The notes beneath the pieces were generated by a model. The model was not told the origin of the DNA, searched no databases, and was given only the letters and a program-made list of their open reading frames with translations. A program made the translations under genes and the position numbers. From Pleurotus djamor (lineage: Eukaryota > Basidiomycota > Agaricomycetes > Agaricales > Pleurotaceae), in contig JAPEVF010001073.1 of assembly GCA_029747585.1 (NCBI GenBank), positions 1-14,382 of the forward strand: DNA of 14,382 nucleotides, given 5' to 3'. Of this stretch, positions 1 to 8,567 are shown in pieces (position 1 is the first letter of the stretch; the number at the start of each line of letters is the position of its first letter).

Positions 1-177
1 GTGACCACATTGAATCTGGAGATGTTGAATGCTTCTTCATCAGTGGTGCTGAAAACCCCGACTGATATGTTCACCAAAAATCTGGGATGGGTTAAATTCA
101 CCCTGTTCCGGTCCATGCTTGGAATTCGATTCTTCAATTCTGCAGCATCCGCTTCGAAATTCAAAGGGATTTCTTAG
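1..177 (+). pseudogene. C-terminal end of a Ty1/copia Pol polyprotein (RNase H end), frameshifted
   Basis: This is the last part of a copia-type Pol protein, just after the RNase H domain; the rest lies before the window. Two frames carry the conserved end. The frame from base 3 reads DHIESGDVECFFISGAENP. The frame from base 1 then reads TDMFTKNLGWVKFTLFRSML and stops at TAG 175-177. In copia proteins these pieces form one stretch (a P-x-D-M-x-T-K motif followed by KF..FR.MLG). The switch falls at a run of four C around 56-59, and one surplus C explains it. The frame from base 3 otherwise stops at TGA 63-65. The polypurine tract and LTR follow at once, as expected for a copia 3' end. The copy is either decayed or hit by a homopolymer error. 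Family assignment is confident; activity cannot be judged because most of the element is outside the window. Confidence 0.85.
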
Positions 178-178
178 C

Positions 179-187
179 GAGGGGGAG
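179..187 (+). other. Polypurine tract of the copia element
   Basis: GAGGGGGAG lies directly between the pol stop codon and the TGTTG that opens the LTR. This is where the plus-strand primer for reverse transcription of LTR retrotransposons sits. Confidence 0.75.
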
Positions 188-484
188 TGTTGCGCATGCA
201 CCTCTCAATCGCCACGTTGACACACTAGTTCCAGGTCGACGTCACGCATGGTTTCATGTCGCTTAGTGCGACACTTCACATGGTGTCTAGTTCAACACCT
301 CACACATTCCTTAGTCCATATTTAGTAGTCACTCGTAGTATATAAAGCCTGTATGTATCTAGGGAAACATCTAACACTCGTTCTACCTACTACTCGTGTG
401 CTATACAACCTCAGGTGAATAGCTTGGTCTCTCGCCTAGCGCAGTGCTCGCCTCTATGGCTTGTAGCAATCCTGCTGCTCAACA
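188..484 (+). repeat. 3' long terminal repeat of a Ty1/copia retrotransposon (297 bp)
   Basis: The repeat opens with TGTTG (188-192) right after the polypurine tract and closes with CAACA (480-484). This gives the 5-bp inverted ends and TG...CA borders typical of LTRs. A TATA-like box sits inside. The five bases after it (485-489, GATGT) would be the target duplication, but the partner copy lies before the window and cannot be checked. The 5' LTR is also outside, so the boundaries rest on position and end structure, not on comparing two LTRs. Confidence 0.8.
339..345 (+). promoter_or_regulatory. TATA-like box in the LTR
   Basis: TATATAAAG-type sequence in the middle of the LTR, where the U3 promoter of an LTR retrotransposon is expected. 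In a 3' LTR it could drive transcription outward, toward the mariner-like element. Confidence 0.5.
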
Positions 485-540
485 GATGTTGCATTCATTT
501 CGCGCGTTGGGGTCAGTGAGGACGTCTATGGCACTACGCT

Positions 541-561
541 ATGATGCATGATGCATGATGG
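541..561. repeat. Short tandem repeat, three 7-bp units
   Basis: ATGATGC occurs twice in tandem, followed by a third unit ATGATGG. It lies between the copia LTR and the left end of the DNA transposon. No function is apparent. Confidence 0.7.
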
Positions 562-601
562 TGGAAGGAAAAGAAATGCGACGTTGACGCGACGTGAACT
601 A

Positions 602-637
602 AGGTAGACGACATACATATTCGATTAACATCACGTG
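602..637 (+). repeat. Left terminal inverted repeat (36 bp)
   Basis: Begins AGGTAGACGAC directly after the TA at 600-601 and ends in CACGTG. Every base matches the reverse complement of 3465-3500; similarity stops right after the CACGTG. Confidence 0.95.
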
Positions 638-845
638 TTGTGACACAATTCATGACAGTGACGTCCAAAAACGTCGGAGACGGGCTCGCGACGACAGAGA
701 TGACAAAATTGAGTAACATCGGGGGCACCTCAATGCTATCGCATCCACGCCATAAAATATATATGTGTGTGTAATCTATATCTAGAAGGATCTATAAAAA
801 TAATGGCTGTAAGCGACGAAGTATCGAAAGTTGTGATATCAACAG

Positions 846-3213
846 TCAAAAGGGGTGTTTACCCCGAGCCTCGTCTTCGAAAAAAGCCCGTGGTAACACC
901 CTGTGGCCACGATATTTCTTTGCGGCCCAGGCTGACTGCTTGCCGTCGAGTCCTTGGTGATAGGCATCCATGAAACGAGTGGCGCGGTTTGCGAACCTAA
1001 GGACAAATGAACATTTTGACATGAAGAATGATTGATCAACTCACCTTCGCATCGTATTAAGGGGTATTGAATCGAGAGCCTCCAAGGCATTCTTCACAAG
1101 ATCTGCTTCGAGAGTGGAAGCGGGATTAAGCCTATAAAGACGCTTGGCGTAGCCCCAGCACTGTTCAATAAAATTGAGTTCGCAGTGAAATTTGGGGAGG
1201 TAGAGGACTTCAAATCCGCGGGCCCGACACTGGGTCTCCAATATTGACTCGACATTTGTGAAATCGGGTTGGTTGAAGAGAAGTCGGCGGCAGCAACAGT
1301 CGAAGGGAGGCTCACGGTTTGCCTTACAACTGAACTTTTGGCATTGGGCGCGCAATCCTTGGACATCAAAACCGCGCTCTTCAAGGATCACCGCGGTACC
1401 CTTGAATAATCCAGGAGAGGTCGGATGGTCATCAGGGAAATAAAGGGACTGTGGGGTACCGTCCGAGAACTTGGCACCCTGCATTTGAGTCTTCCTTTTT
1501 AATGGTGTACCAGATGAGTTATAGACAAGGTTACCAGATTCGTCGCGTTGGCAGACGTCAACCAGCCAGTTCTTGTCGGATTTGGAAGTCCCTCGGGGCA
1601 TTTTTGTCGCCGAAAGAGAGTCCTCCGGTCGCTTGAGGTGAGTTGTGGCATTGTCGTATACCAAGATGTGGTCATACTCGGGATAATCAGACTCGAGAAT
1701 GTCCATCGCAAGTGCAGCTTGCTCTTGTATTCCTTCGGCGTCGAAATATCCATCGCGTGACTTTCCTGGCTTGAGCACTCGCCGCGCCGATTTGGAGCCG
1801 TCCAATGATTTCAGAAAGCCAAATTTCGAGGATACAAAGTCGGCGATCATCAGCGAGGCACCTTCGCCTTTAGCATAAGGCTTTGCGGGAGCTTCTTTGT
1901 GATACCACGTCTTCCGGCGGCGGTCATTTGCGTAGAAGATCGTTTCGTCATGGAAATGGACAAGGACAGGCTTTCCTCCTTCGACGCGTGGACCAAACTC
2001 TGCAAATCCATCACTGTCAAACATTTCCATTCGTTTCTCCAGCTGCTTCCATCGCTGTAGGAAAACATGCTTGCGGTACCATATCACATCCGGTCGCTCG
2101 TGTCCATCAACATATTGACCTTTCTTTTGCTCATGGAAGCGGTAGCCTAGGGATTTGATCCAGCGCTGTGCTGTACGGAGGCTTATACGTTTGTCGATTC
2201 CGTGCTTCCGCATCACATCTTCCCTCGAGAGGAAAACGAGCAATTGTTCGGCGGTGATGTATTCTCCTAGCCCCTGAAGATGGAGCAGAATATCGGACGT
2301 TAGGGCTTCGTCGGAGAGCATTGATTCGTTCCAGTCTCCATATGGGTTGACAGGAAGGACTGTGCGATCCTCGATGTATTTGCGGCAGAGCTGGCGGAGT
2401 ATTTGTGCGCAATGGGTTCCACGATCCCCGGAAACGGCGGCTTGCATGGATGATGCGCCCCAAGAATCAAAAGTCTGCGATTGGGGATTTGTAAAAAGGC
2501 TGAGTACACTTTTCATCCCCTCCAAGCGATGCCGAACGAATGGATCCAAGTCCGGGGGAGCATACCCCCCGGCCTTTCCCCTTGATTTTCCGCGTAGAGT
2601 GAGAAGTAAATCACTGAGGGCTGCGGATGCTGCCACGACCGTGGGTGGTCTGCGAGCATAGCCGTCTGAGGCAATGTGGCTTTCGTACGAAGCAGGGTAT
2701 GTCGGCGAGTTGGGGGGTACGGGAGGGGTGGATGGAAATTCCGGAGTTGGCGTCTGAAAACGTGGACAGTCGGTTCCCTGTACAACCGCCTCCATCTCTT
2801 CAATGTCCCCTTCGTCAAGTAGCCTCATTGGAGTTTCCTCGTCTTTGATAGACCATTGATGAACAAAGTATCCCGAAGCTTCTTGGGGGTTTAAGCTTTC
2901 CTGCTTGATCTGAAACGTGTGGAACGGGGACGTATCCTGGGCGAAAGAGGGGCTAGGAAGGGGAATGTCGCTTTCCTGGGTTTGCAAGCTTTCCTTTTGT
3001 CTTTCAGCATCGCTAACTGCGTTAGGTACCTAATGACTTGGTTTTGGTAAAGTAAATATCGACTTTCGAGACGAGGAACCTCACATTCTCCTTATTCTCA
3101 TCCCTATTAGTCCCCTTTCTTCGCTTTCTTGGAGACTCCGGCTCGCCAGTGGACAGTCTTCGCTTCGAAAAGTTCGCTGCTTTGTTTCGAAAGTGCTTTC
3201 TTAATGGAGGCAT
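846..3213 (-). CDS. Transposase, Tc1/mariner/IS630-like DDE superfamily endonuclease
   Basis: Cuts and rejoins the ends of the surrounding transposon. Proposed CDS: complement(join(846..996, 1045..2993, 3085..3213)), 742 residues. The ATG at 3213 opens a basic N-terminus (MPPLRKHFRNK). The 48-nt intron 997-1044 has a GTGAGT donor and TTAG acceptor, and the last exon restores a C-terminus ending near RGHRVLP. The 91-nt intron 2994-3084 fits phase, but its acceptor is less certain. Residues of about 70-165 are rich in Pro, Ser and Thr. A helix-turn-helix-like region lies near 268-330 (TAQRWIKSLGY). The likely catalytic residues are Asp392 (HDETIF), Asp490 (VYDNATTH) and Glu653 (CELNFIEQCW). Some 162 residues separate the last two, against about 34 in classic Tc1/mariner enzymes; the extra part carries Cys594, 599, 609-611 and 632. 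I recall similar proteins as 'hypothetical' in Agaricomycetes. Family is confident; the exact first junction is not. Confidence 0.9.
997..1044 (-). other. Intron of the transposase gene (48 nt)
   Basis: Donor GTGAGT follows AACACGATGCGAAG-type coding sequence, and the acceptor reads CCTTAG. Splicing avoids the TGA at 1041-1043 and joins MRR to FANRATRFMDAYHQG, keeping the frame to a TGA at 846-848. Confidence 0.85.
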
Positions 3214-3464
3214 TGAGTAAAATGTCAGAGAGGGTGTATTTCTGTTCCTATCCCCTCGTCTCGCACTGATATCGGTAAAGAATTTGGTACTAGTCAATTC
3301 TGAGTTAATTTTTTCTCTCTCTTCAACTCGTTCACTAGGTAACAAATATACGTATCCATGAGTACGTGCAAGGATATGACAACCGAACATCCGTAGAATT
3401 TTTAAAGCCATTTTCTTTCGTTTGCAAACCCCCTCTCGCCGTTTCGGGATCTGTCACGCTTTGG

Positions 3465-3500
3465 CACGTGATGTTAATCGAATATGTATGTCGTCTACCT
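3465..3500 (-). repeat. Right terminal inverted repeat (36 bp)
   Basis: Reverse complement of 602-637 with no mismatch, followed by TA at 3501-3502. The transposase start codon (3213) lies about 250 nt inside this end, so this side probably holds the transposase promoter. Confidence 0.95.
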
Positions 3501-3502
3501 TA

Positions 3503-3867
3503 TGAGGCGCCTATTCAGAATCTTCGAACTCCGCGGCGGCACTCAACGCATTTGACATGCGCATGCAAGCCATAGCTAGGCTATACATTCCTGACATCAG
3601 CAAATTGAATGAGTAATGTAAAGTGGTATCTGGTGATGCACATAAACATATGTAGGTAAGGAAGGGACCATGAAAGAAAGGGGTAGCTCGCCCTAGAGGA
3701 GAACTTGTTTCTTCAAAATCAAGGTGAAGGAGGTAGTGTCCGTCGTTAGATAGAGAGTACGTGGTCCACGTCGGATGGATTGAGCTGAAAGTATTGGCAC
3801 CAATGATCGGGCCTGCGTCACAAGATCGGGGGTCAAAGCCACGAAACGAAAGCGTAGGAATGCTCAC
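3503..3867. other. Gap between the transposon and the membrane-protein gene
   Basis: No gene is supported here. The minus strand is open from 3867 to 3511, but its translation resembles nothing I know and has no convincing start. Directly after the membrane-protein stop codon lies an intron-like unit (3813-3867, 55 nt) with a GTGAGC donor and a GACGCAG acceptor. It suggests a 3'-UTR intron or an alternative 3' end for that gene. Confidence 0.4.
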
Positions 3868-5073
3868 TCAGGGCCTATAGGAAGGGAGGCTTGAAGTTCT
3901 TGACGTTCGCCCAAGAGGATCATCCCTAAACGGGTCTCTTTCCGCATGCCCATCAGTGTCGTGACGAGTGGGATGACTATCGGCAGTCATGCTGACCACG
4001 CCGGAAGAATTCAAGTGGAACGGTTCAGGCAACGCTTCCAGCAGATCTTCATTAACCATCGGAATGTAAACATGGATTGTCTTTGGCCACTACTTCCCAA
4101 TCAGGATGACGTACTCGGAGCTTTGAAATCACGAAAGATTCGGTGTCTTCTGGCGAAGATTCTCTTGCGTAATTGATAGACGACATACCCGAGGAGAGCA
4201 AAAGCTAGAATGCCCATTGTGACGGCGAACCCTACCACGAGCGCTTTTGAGTTTGTGGGATGCTTTGTCGTGGTAGTGGTTAGACTGGAAGGTCTCGGAT
4301 CGTAGCTTGCGGGCAGCCGATCTGAAGTGATCGGGGATGAAGATGATGAGTCTGTAGGGGCCAAGACTGACAGCTTCAACGCCGTCGANGGGGGTAGGTG
4401 TTACTGGAGGGGCAGTCAATGTGACTAAACGGGTCATCAATGTTGTTGACGGGTCTGGTATTTCCAGGGCTATCGACGGAGGACTGGGAGCTTTGGGAAC
4501 AGTGCGTCCACTTGTACTACTCGTAATAGTAGGGGTATCGTTCGCAGGTGGGTTCTCTTGGACTGCGTTTTGGGGTGGTAAATCCTCTATCATGGTCGGG
4601 GTAGCGCTCGGGAGTTCCTCAGTAGGCTGTGTTGGGAACGTCGCCTGGGTTTCATCAAAGATCCCCGCGAATATACCCTAAAGATCGGCAGACGTCGCGT
4701 AATCAGTATTCGTGCCGTTCGTTGGATGATAAAAGACAAGGAATTCCAAGTCAGTCAGTATCTTGATAAGAAAGATGCGGAGTACGGACAGTAGCAGTTT
4801 CCGAAACGCTTGTGCTTTGGGTCTATTTCCGGAGGAAAAGATCGTGAGGAGCGAGGATGCAAGGGAAGTAAGGATGAGTACTTGAACCTGAACCTGGGCC
4901 TTCGCCGCTCCGGCGAACATAACACTCCGTTGTAGTGTCTGATAGTGATAGAAGATCATCGTGAGGAGATGTGGAATGAGGGCTCAGTATCAGAAAAACA
5001 GGGTCTAAGGAAAAATACATACACTTTGCGGAGGTAGCACAGAGGTCACAGTCTCTGTGCCATTGATCGACAT
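3868..5073 (-). CDS. Putative single-pass membrane protein with Ser/Thr/Pro-rich ectodomain
   Basis: I do not recognise the family. A phase-consistent model is complement(join(3868..4046, 4115..4677, 4790..4822, 4882..4938, 5023..5073)), 293 residues if the N at 4389 is dropped. It starts MSINGTETVTSVLPPQS. A long Ser/Thr/Pro-rich segment without globular features follows, probably extracellular and O-glycosylated. One hydrophobic helix (ALVVGFAVTMGILAFALLGY, nucleotides about 4173-4244) precedes a basic stop-transfer stretch (RKRIFARRHR). The last exon gives a charged cytoplasmic tail ending SRTSSLPSYRP. The N at 4389 adds one base: the ectodomain frame ends just beyond it, and removing it joins that frame to the membrane-helix frame. 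No clear signal peptide is seen, so the first three small exons are uncertain. The helix and exon 4 are the firm parts. The layout resembles fungal surface sensors in general, but no function can be assigned. Confidence 0.5.
4173..4244 (-). other. Transmembrane segment of the putative membrane protein
   Basis: About 24 uninterrupted hydrophobic residues (ALVVGFAVTMGILAF onward), followed by Arg/Lys-rich residues and preceded by a Ser/Thr-rich region. This is a type I topology: ectodomain first, basic cytoplasmic flank after. Confidence 0.75.
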
Positions 5074-5182
5074 CCTCGTCTGCTTTTGAGCAGATTTTCC
5101 GCCGAGTCGATCACTGCCTTGCGAGCGANGGGGGGTACAAAGGGACGGGGCGGCGGCAGCGATAAATCTCGCCTAGGACCTG

Positions 5183-5189
5183 CTTTATA
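5183..5189 (-). promoter_or_regulatory. Possible TATA box of the membrane-protein gene
   Basis: TATAAAG on the minus strand, about 110 nt before the proposed ATG at 5073. Position and orientation suit a fungal core promoter. This is inference from one motif. Confidence 0.35.
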
Positions 5190-6440
5190 CCCCATCTGAC
5201 TGATAGTGCGCTTAGATTTGAGTTTGTCTTCACACTTTCAACGATGTGAATCGATGATGCAATCAGAGTTGAGAGCTAAAAATATGATTTCTCAGGAAAG
5301 CCATCCGTTGGACAAGACTCCGACCAACCGTCTAGCTTCCGTTGGGTTCGCTTTGAGGCCGAGCATAAATCAAAGGTTAAGATGAGGCTCTTGGGGCCCG
5401 GTGTTGAGCGTTGAACGAGACACATGCGAGTTCCTAGACAGAGTCGGTTCTTGCATGTCATAATTGAAGAAGCAGACTCACATTGGTCTGCTTGGTTGTC
5501 GTCCACTAATAGGCGGTATCCAGAGGAGGACGGCTTATCGGCTGGAAATTAATTCGAGCAGCCTACTTAGAAACAAGATGGAGCGACATCTGGTAGAACC
5601 AGAGTGACGCATGGACATATCTGATAGGACGTGATCAGATACAAGAATTAATCAAAGCGGCGGCCAGAAAATGAGAGAAGCCGTCTGAAAGAAGCTGACT
5701 TCGGTGGAATGGCGTTCAAGCCACTCGGTAGCGCGACTGCGTCCATTCTCCAAGTTCAACAGCACATCAAGAAGGTGTGTTCGTAGAATGATGAGAACCA
5801 TTTGGTTCCACAAAATCGTACCGACAGGGCGACCAAGGAGCGCTTGTGCCGACTTGGTTAGGCATAGTACTACCTGGTGCGGCCCGTACAAGTCACTTCA
5901 GCTTCCTGGCAAACATGGTTGTTGTTATTTTCCTGTCTAATCCACGGCTCGAGCTTTCTCAGACGCGTGGGTCAAGCCTGGTTTTTGAGACCATTCTCCC
6001 CCATTTTCGGGAGAACAACTAGCAAAGGCACCAGCGTATCACGCAGCGCGGTCCGACTGGGATCCGAGCAGTCGTCTCGCCCGTTGTGTTCTATTCGATG
6101 ATATATTTTGAAGAGCCGGACTTTGGACCATTACGCATGATGGTGGTGGGCAAGTGGAGGAGAAAAGAAAACCTGCCGACTTCAAGTAAGCGCCCGCCCA
6201 CCATCAGACCAACCAGCCAAAACCTCGACTTGGGCGCGCCAGCGGTAGATAATTATATGAGGGATACAAAGATGGGTGCGAAGAATCCGGCAAAATCATG
6301 GAATGGGGTATCAAAAATGCGAAAAGAGAAGTCTTGGAGAAAGACGGAAATAAATAAGAATCCACGGTGATAGGAAGGAAGATACATAGTAAAGGTCGTG
6401 AAGAATGGGCGGGGGATGATAAATAAGGAGTCCATGGCTG
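5190..6440. other. Intergenic region, no gene supported
   Basis: Between the membrane-protein promoter and the 3' end of the DUF6699-like gene. Short open frames occur on both strands, the longest being 5652-5891 minus and 5704-5940 and 6086-6370 plus. None has a recognisable motif, and those at 5652-5940 overlap on opposite strands. I saw no tRNA, repeat or transposon end. A decayed gene or a non-coding transcript cannot be excluded. Confidence 0.5.
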
Positions 6441-7774
6441 TCACCAAGTCCGTCCGACAAACATAACCCACCCGTCCATGTTCGGGTTCGGCTCCAGCCC
6501 TCTAAACATGATATTATCCCCCAAATAATCCACCCTTCTGATCCCCTCTTCGTATCCCGGGCTCCTCGTGCCGCCTCTTGCACCACCAAGCATCAGATCC
6601 ATCCTTGCCCGATAAGCCTTCGTGCACTGAACCTGCCGAACCTCCGGCCAATCGTCGTACTCCGAATTCGACACATAGTGTTGGAAGTTCTCGTATATCG
6701 CGTTGTAGATGTCTTCGCATTTAATCCCTTTGGGATTACGGACCATGAAGGGCCAGAGGAATGGATGGATGGGGTCGTCGCCGATGGCATTGATAAACAT
6801 ATGTGTGAGGAAGGGGTATGTCGCTGGTTGAGCTCTATCCGCGCGAGAGATGGGTATAGTGGTTTCGACGGTGCCATAGCACAGCATCGAAGGATCTTGA
6901 CCGATATCAAACCACAGAGAAGTGGCTCCAAAGAGCTGATGCTCGAGGAAAGGATTAAGTTGACATTCCCAGGGAAATGGGAGAGGTGCCTGGGGGCTAG
7001 GTTCTTTCCATCGAGTTGGACGTGGAGGTAACGCGCTGTGTTGAATGGGAATCCAGAGGTCTGGATGAGAAGTGCCATCGGGGCTACGAAGCGAATTAAA
7101 TACGTCCTGAACGTTCATACGGGAACGAGGCGATGTTGGTGAATGGTTACGACTGGAAGGTTCCGGGGCTGGTCCAGCAGAGTCCTATAAGCCCAACAAA
7201 AGTCAGAATACAGAGACAATGGGGGATACTCACAAGAATTTCTCACATGGACGCCGTTCACACTTGGGCAGGCATAATAGCCATATGCCTTCCACTCAGC
7301 TAGAGGCACTGGATCCTCCATCGCAGCAACAGTAGGCTCACGACCTGAAGGCGAGTTTGACGACAATGATGTTGTTGGTTGAGGTTGAGAAACACTACGA
7401 GGCTTCCCATCCGAGCCTAAACAAAGCCACATAAGAAAAAATCACAAAAAAAACGCCGGCGAGGCCAAACACGTACCTCTCATTCTATTCAATAGACCCC
7501 ATATCTTTCGTCGTCTGACCGTCCCTGCTCCTGCGCCGCTCGGCCCACCGGGATCATGGGCATGATCGTCCTGCTGAACAGCACTCGGAATTGTCACGGA
7601 AGCCGTCGAAGAGCCTGTCCGATCGGAACTGGAAGCAAGCAATGGCCTTGTCCATGGGAGACTGCGTGGTGTATGGGCGATAGGCGATGGTACCCAAGGT
7701 TGATTGAGATCATTGACCGTCCGATACATCCCGCCGAATTGCATCCAGGGTTCTCGCGAAGCATCTTGTGGCAT
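6441..7774 (-). CDS. DUF6699-like protein of unknown function
   Basis: The three exons fit well: complement(join(6441..7184, 7247..7416, 7477..7774)), 403 residues. The ATG at 7774 is the first in its frame after a TGA. Intron 1 (60 nt) has a GTACGT donor and a TTTAG acceptor. Intron 2 (62 nt) has GTGAGA, a CTGAC branch motif and TATAG; phases agree at both joins. Residues 1-230 are polar and rich in Pro and Ser, probably disordered. Residues of about 231-393 resemble the basidiomycete domain DUF6699: LNPFLEHQL at the start, then a WFDIGQDPS segment, ATYPFLTHM, and IYNAIYENFQHYVSNSEYDDW. No catalytic motif, signal peptide or membrane helix is visible, so a cytosolic or nuclear place is the default. 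Family membership rests on my memory of its pattern and should be tested with a profile search. Confidence 0.75.
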
Positions 7775-8567
7775 CCAGTTACTCTGTCAACGATGTATGT
7801 CGATCTCGCCGACCTTCGTCGCAAAGGAAGAGCAAGACGAAAGAACGGAAAAAGGAAGGGGGAGGCGGGTTGCTGATGACCACGCTAGATAAACCCAACA
7901 CGAGGCATTGTCGACGACAATGTGTGCCCTACGCCTCAATGGTTACGTCGTGGGTCCGTAACAAAGTTGGTGGTAGTGGTATAATAAAGCCCTAGTCGAG
8001 CGCGGCGTTGACGGTTGAGCCGACTTCAGAGCCTCATGGAATGGTAACCGGTGCTAGAATCGCCTCGTGTGGCATTGCTCGTTACGTACGCCGTCGGACC
8101 TTTTGTCGCGTTGGCTGATTGGATCACAGGCTATGAGCCTGGTAACGAAAGATTCCCATTCCTTGCACAGATTTCATTTCTGACGCAAGATGCAATGGAA
8201 TGCTGAACGCGAACGCTGAAGTTCGGGTCCCAGGATGACCCTTGGCAAGACCTTGAAGTCAGACAACCCGGGCTATAATCGAGCACCTTCGCAGGAACTC
8301 GACCCCGCTCAGGCACTGGGACGAATACCTCAAGCTGAATTTACTGTTTGCCCGCTAGATTCCCGGTGTGGCTTTGAAGGAAAGATAACGCATTGTGAGC
8401 CCAAGTTTCACGAACAGGGGTCAGGAGCTCCCTGGTTGGGGTTTTCCACCCGGAGGATGGAGGTGCGTATGAAGAGTGGTAAATTTCCGCAACAAAAAAA
8501 TAGTATACTTTCCGATGCCTCAAATTTGACATCAATGTTCACAGAGAGAATACTCGTTTTCGAAAAT
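7775..8567. other. Intergenic region between the DUF6699-like and DUF4246 genes
   Basis: It holds the 5' flank of the minus-strand DUF6699-like gene and the 3' flank of the DUF4246 gene. No open frame here has a recognisable product. A 209-codon plus-strand frame beginning at 8235 runs antisense into the last DUF4246 exon and is not believed. No RNA gene was recognised. Confidence 0.5.

Larger units (their letters stand above)
602..3500. mobile_element. Complete Tc1/mariner-like DNA transposon, 2899 bp
   Basis: The element is bounded by 36-bp terminal inverted repeats that are identical base for base (602-637 and 3465-3500). It is flanked on both sides by TA (600-601 and 3501-3502), the target duplication of the Tc1/mariner/IS630 superfamily. 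Inside is one transposase gene on the minus strand, with a final motif (C-E-L-N-F-I-E) that resembles the LNPIE motif of that superfamily. No N or disabling change is visible. Perfect ends and an open gene argue for a recent insertion, possibly still mobile. Removing it restores an unbroken TA site between the LTR flank and the membrane-protein gene's 3' flank. Confidence 0.95.

Noticed and set aside
1094..2509. Several other frames of 60-110 codons on both strands
   Set aside because: All overlap the transposase exon in other frames and show no independent motif.
3022..3411. 129-codon minus frame starting at 3411 as a separate protein
   Set aside because: Its second half (MPPLRKHFRNK onward, ATG 3213) is the first exon of the transposase; the residues before that ATG look like untranslated leader.
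6678..7031. 117-codon plus-strand frame
   Set aside because: Antisense to the DUF6699-like exon, no family resemblance.
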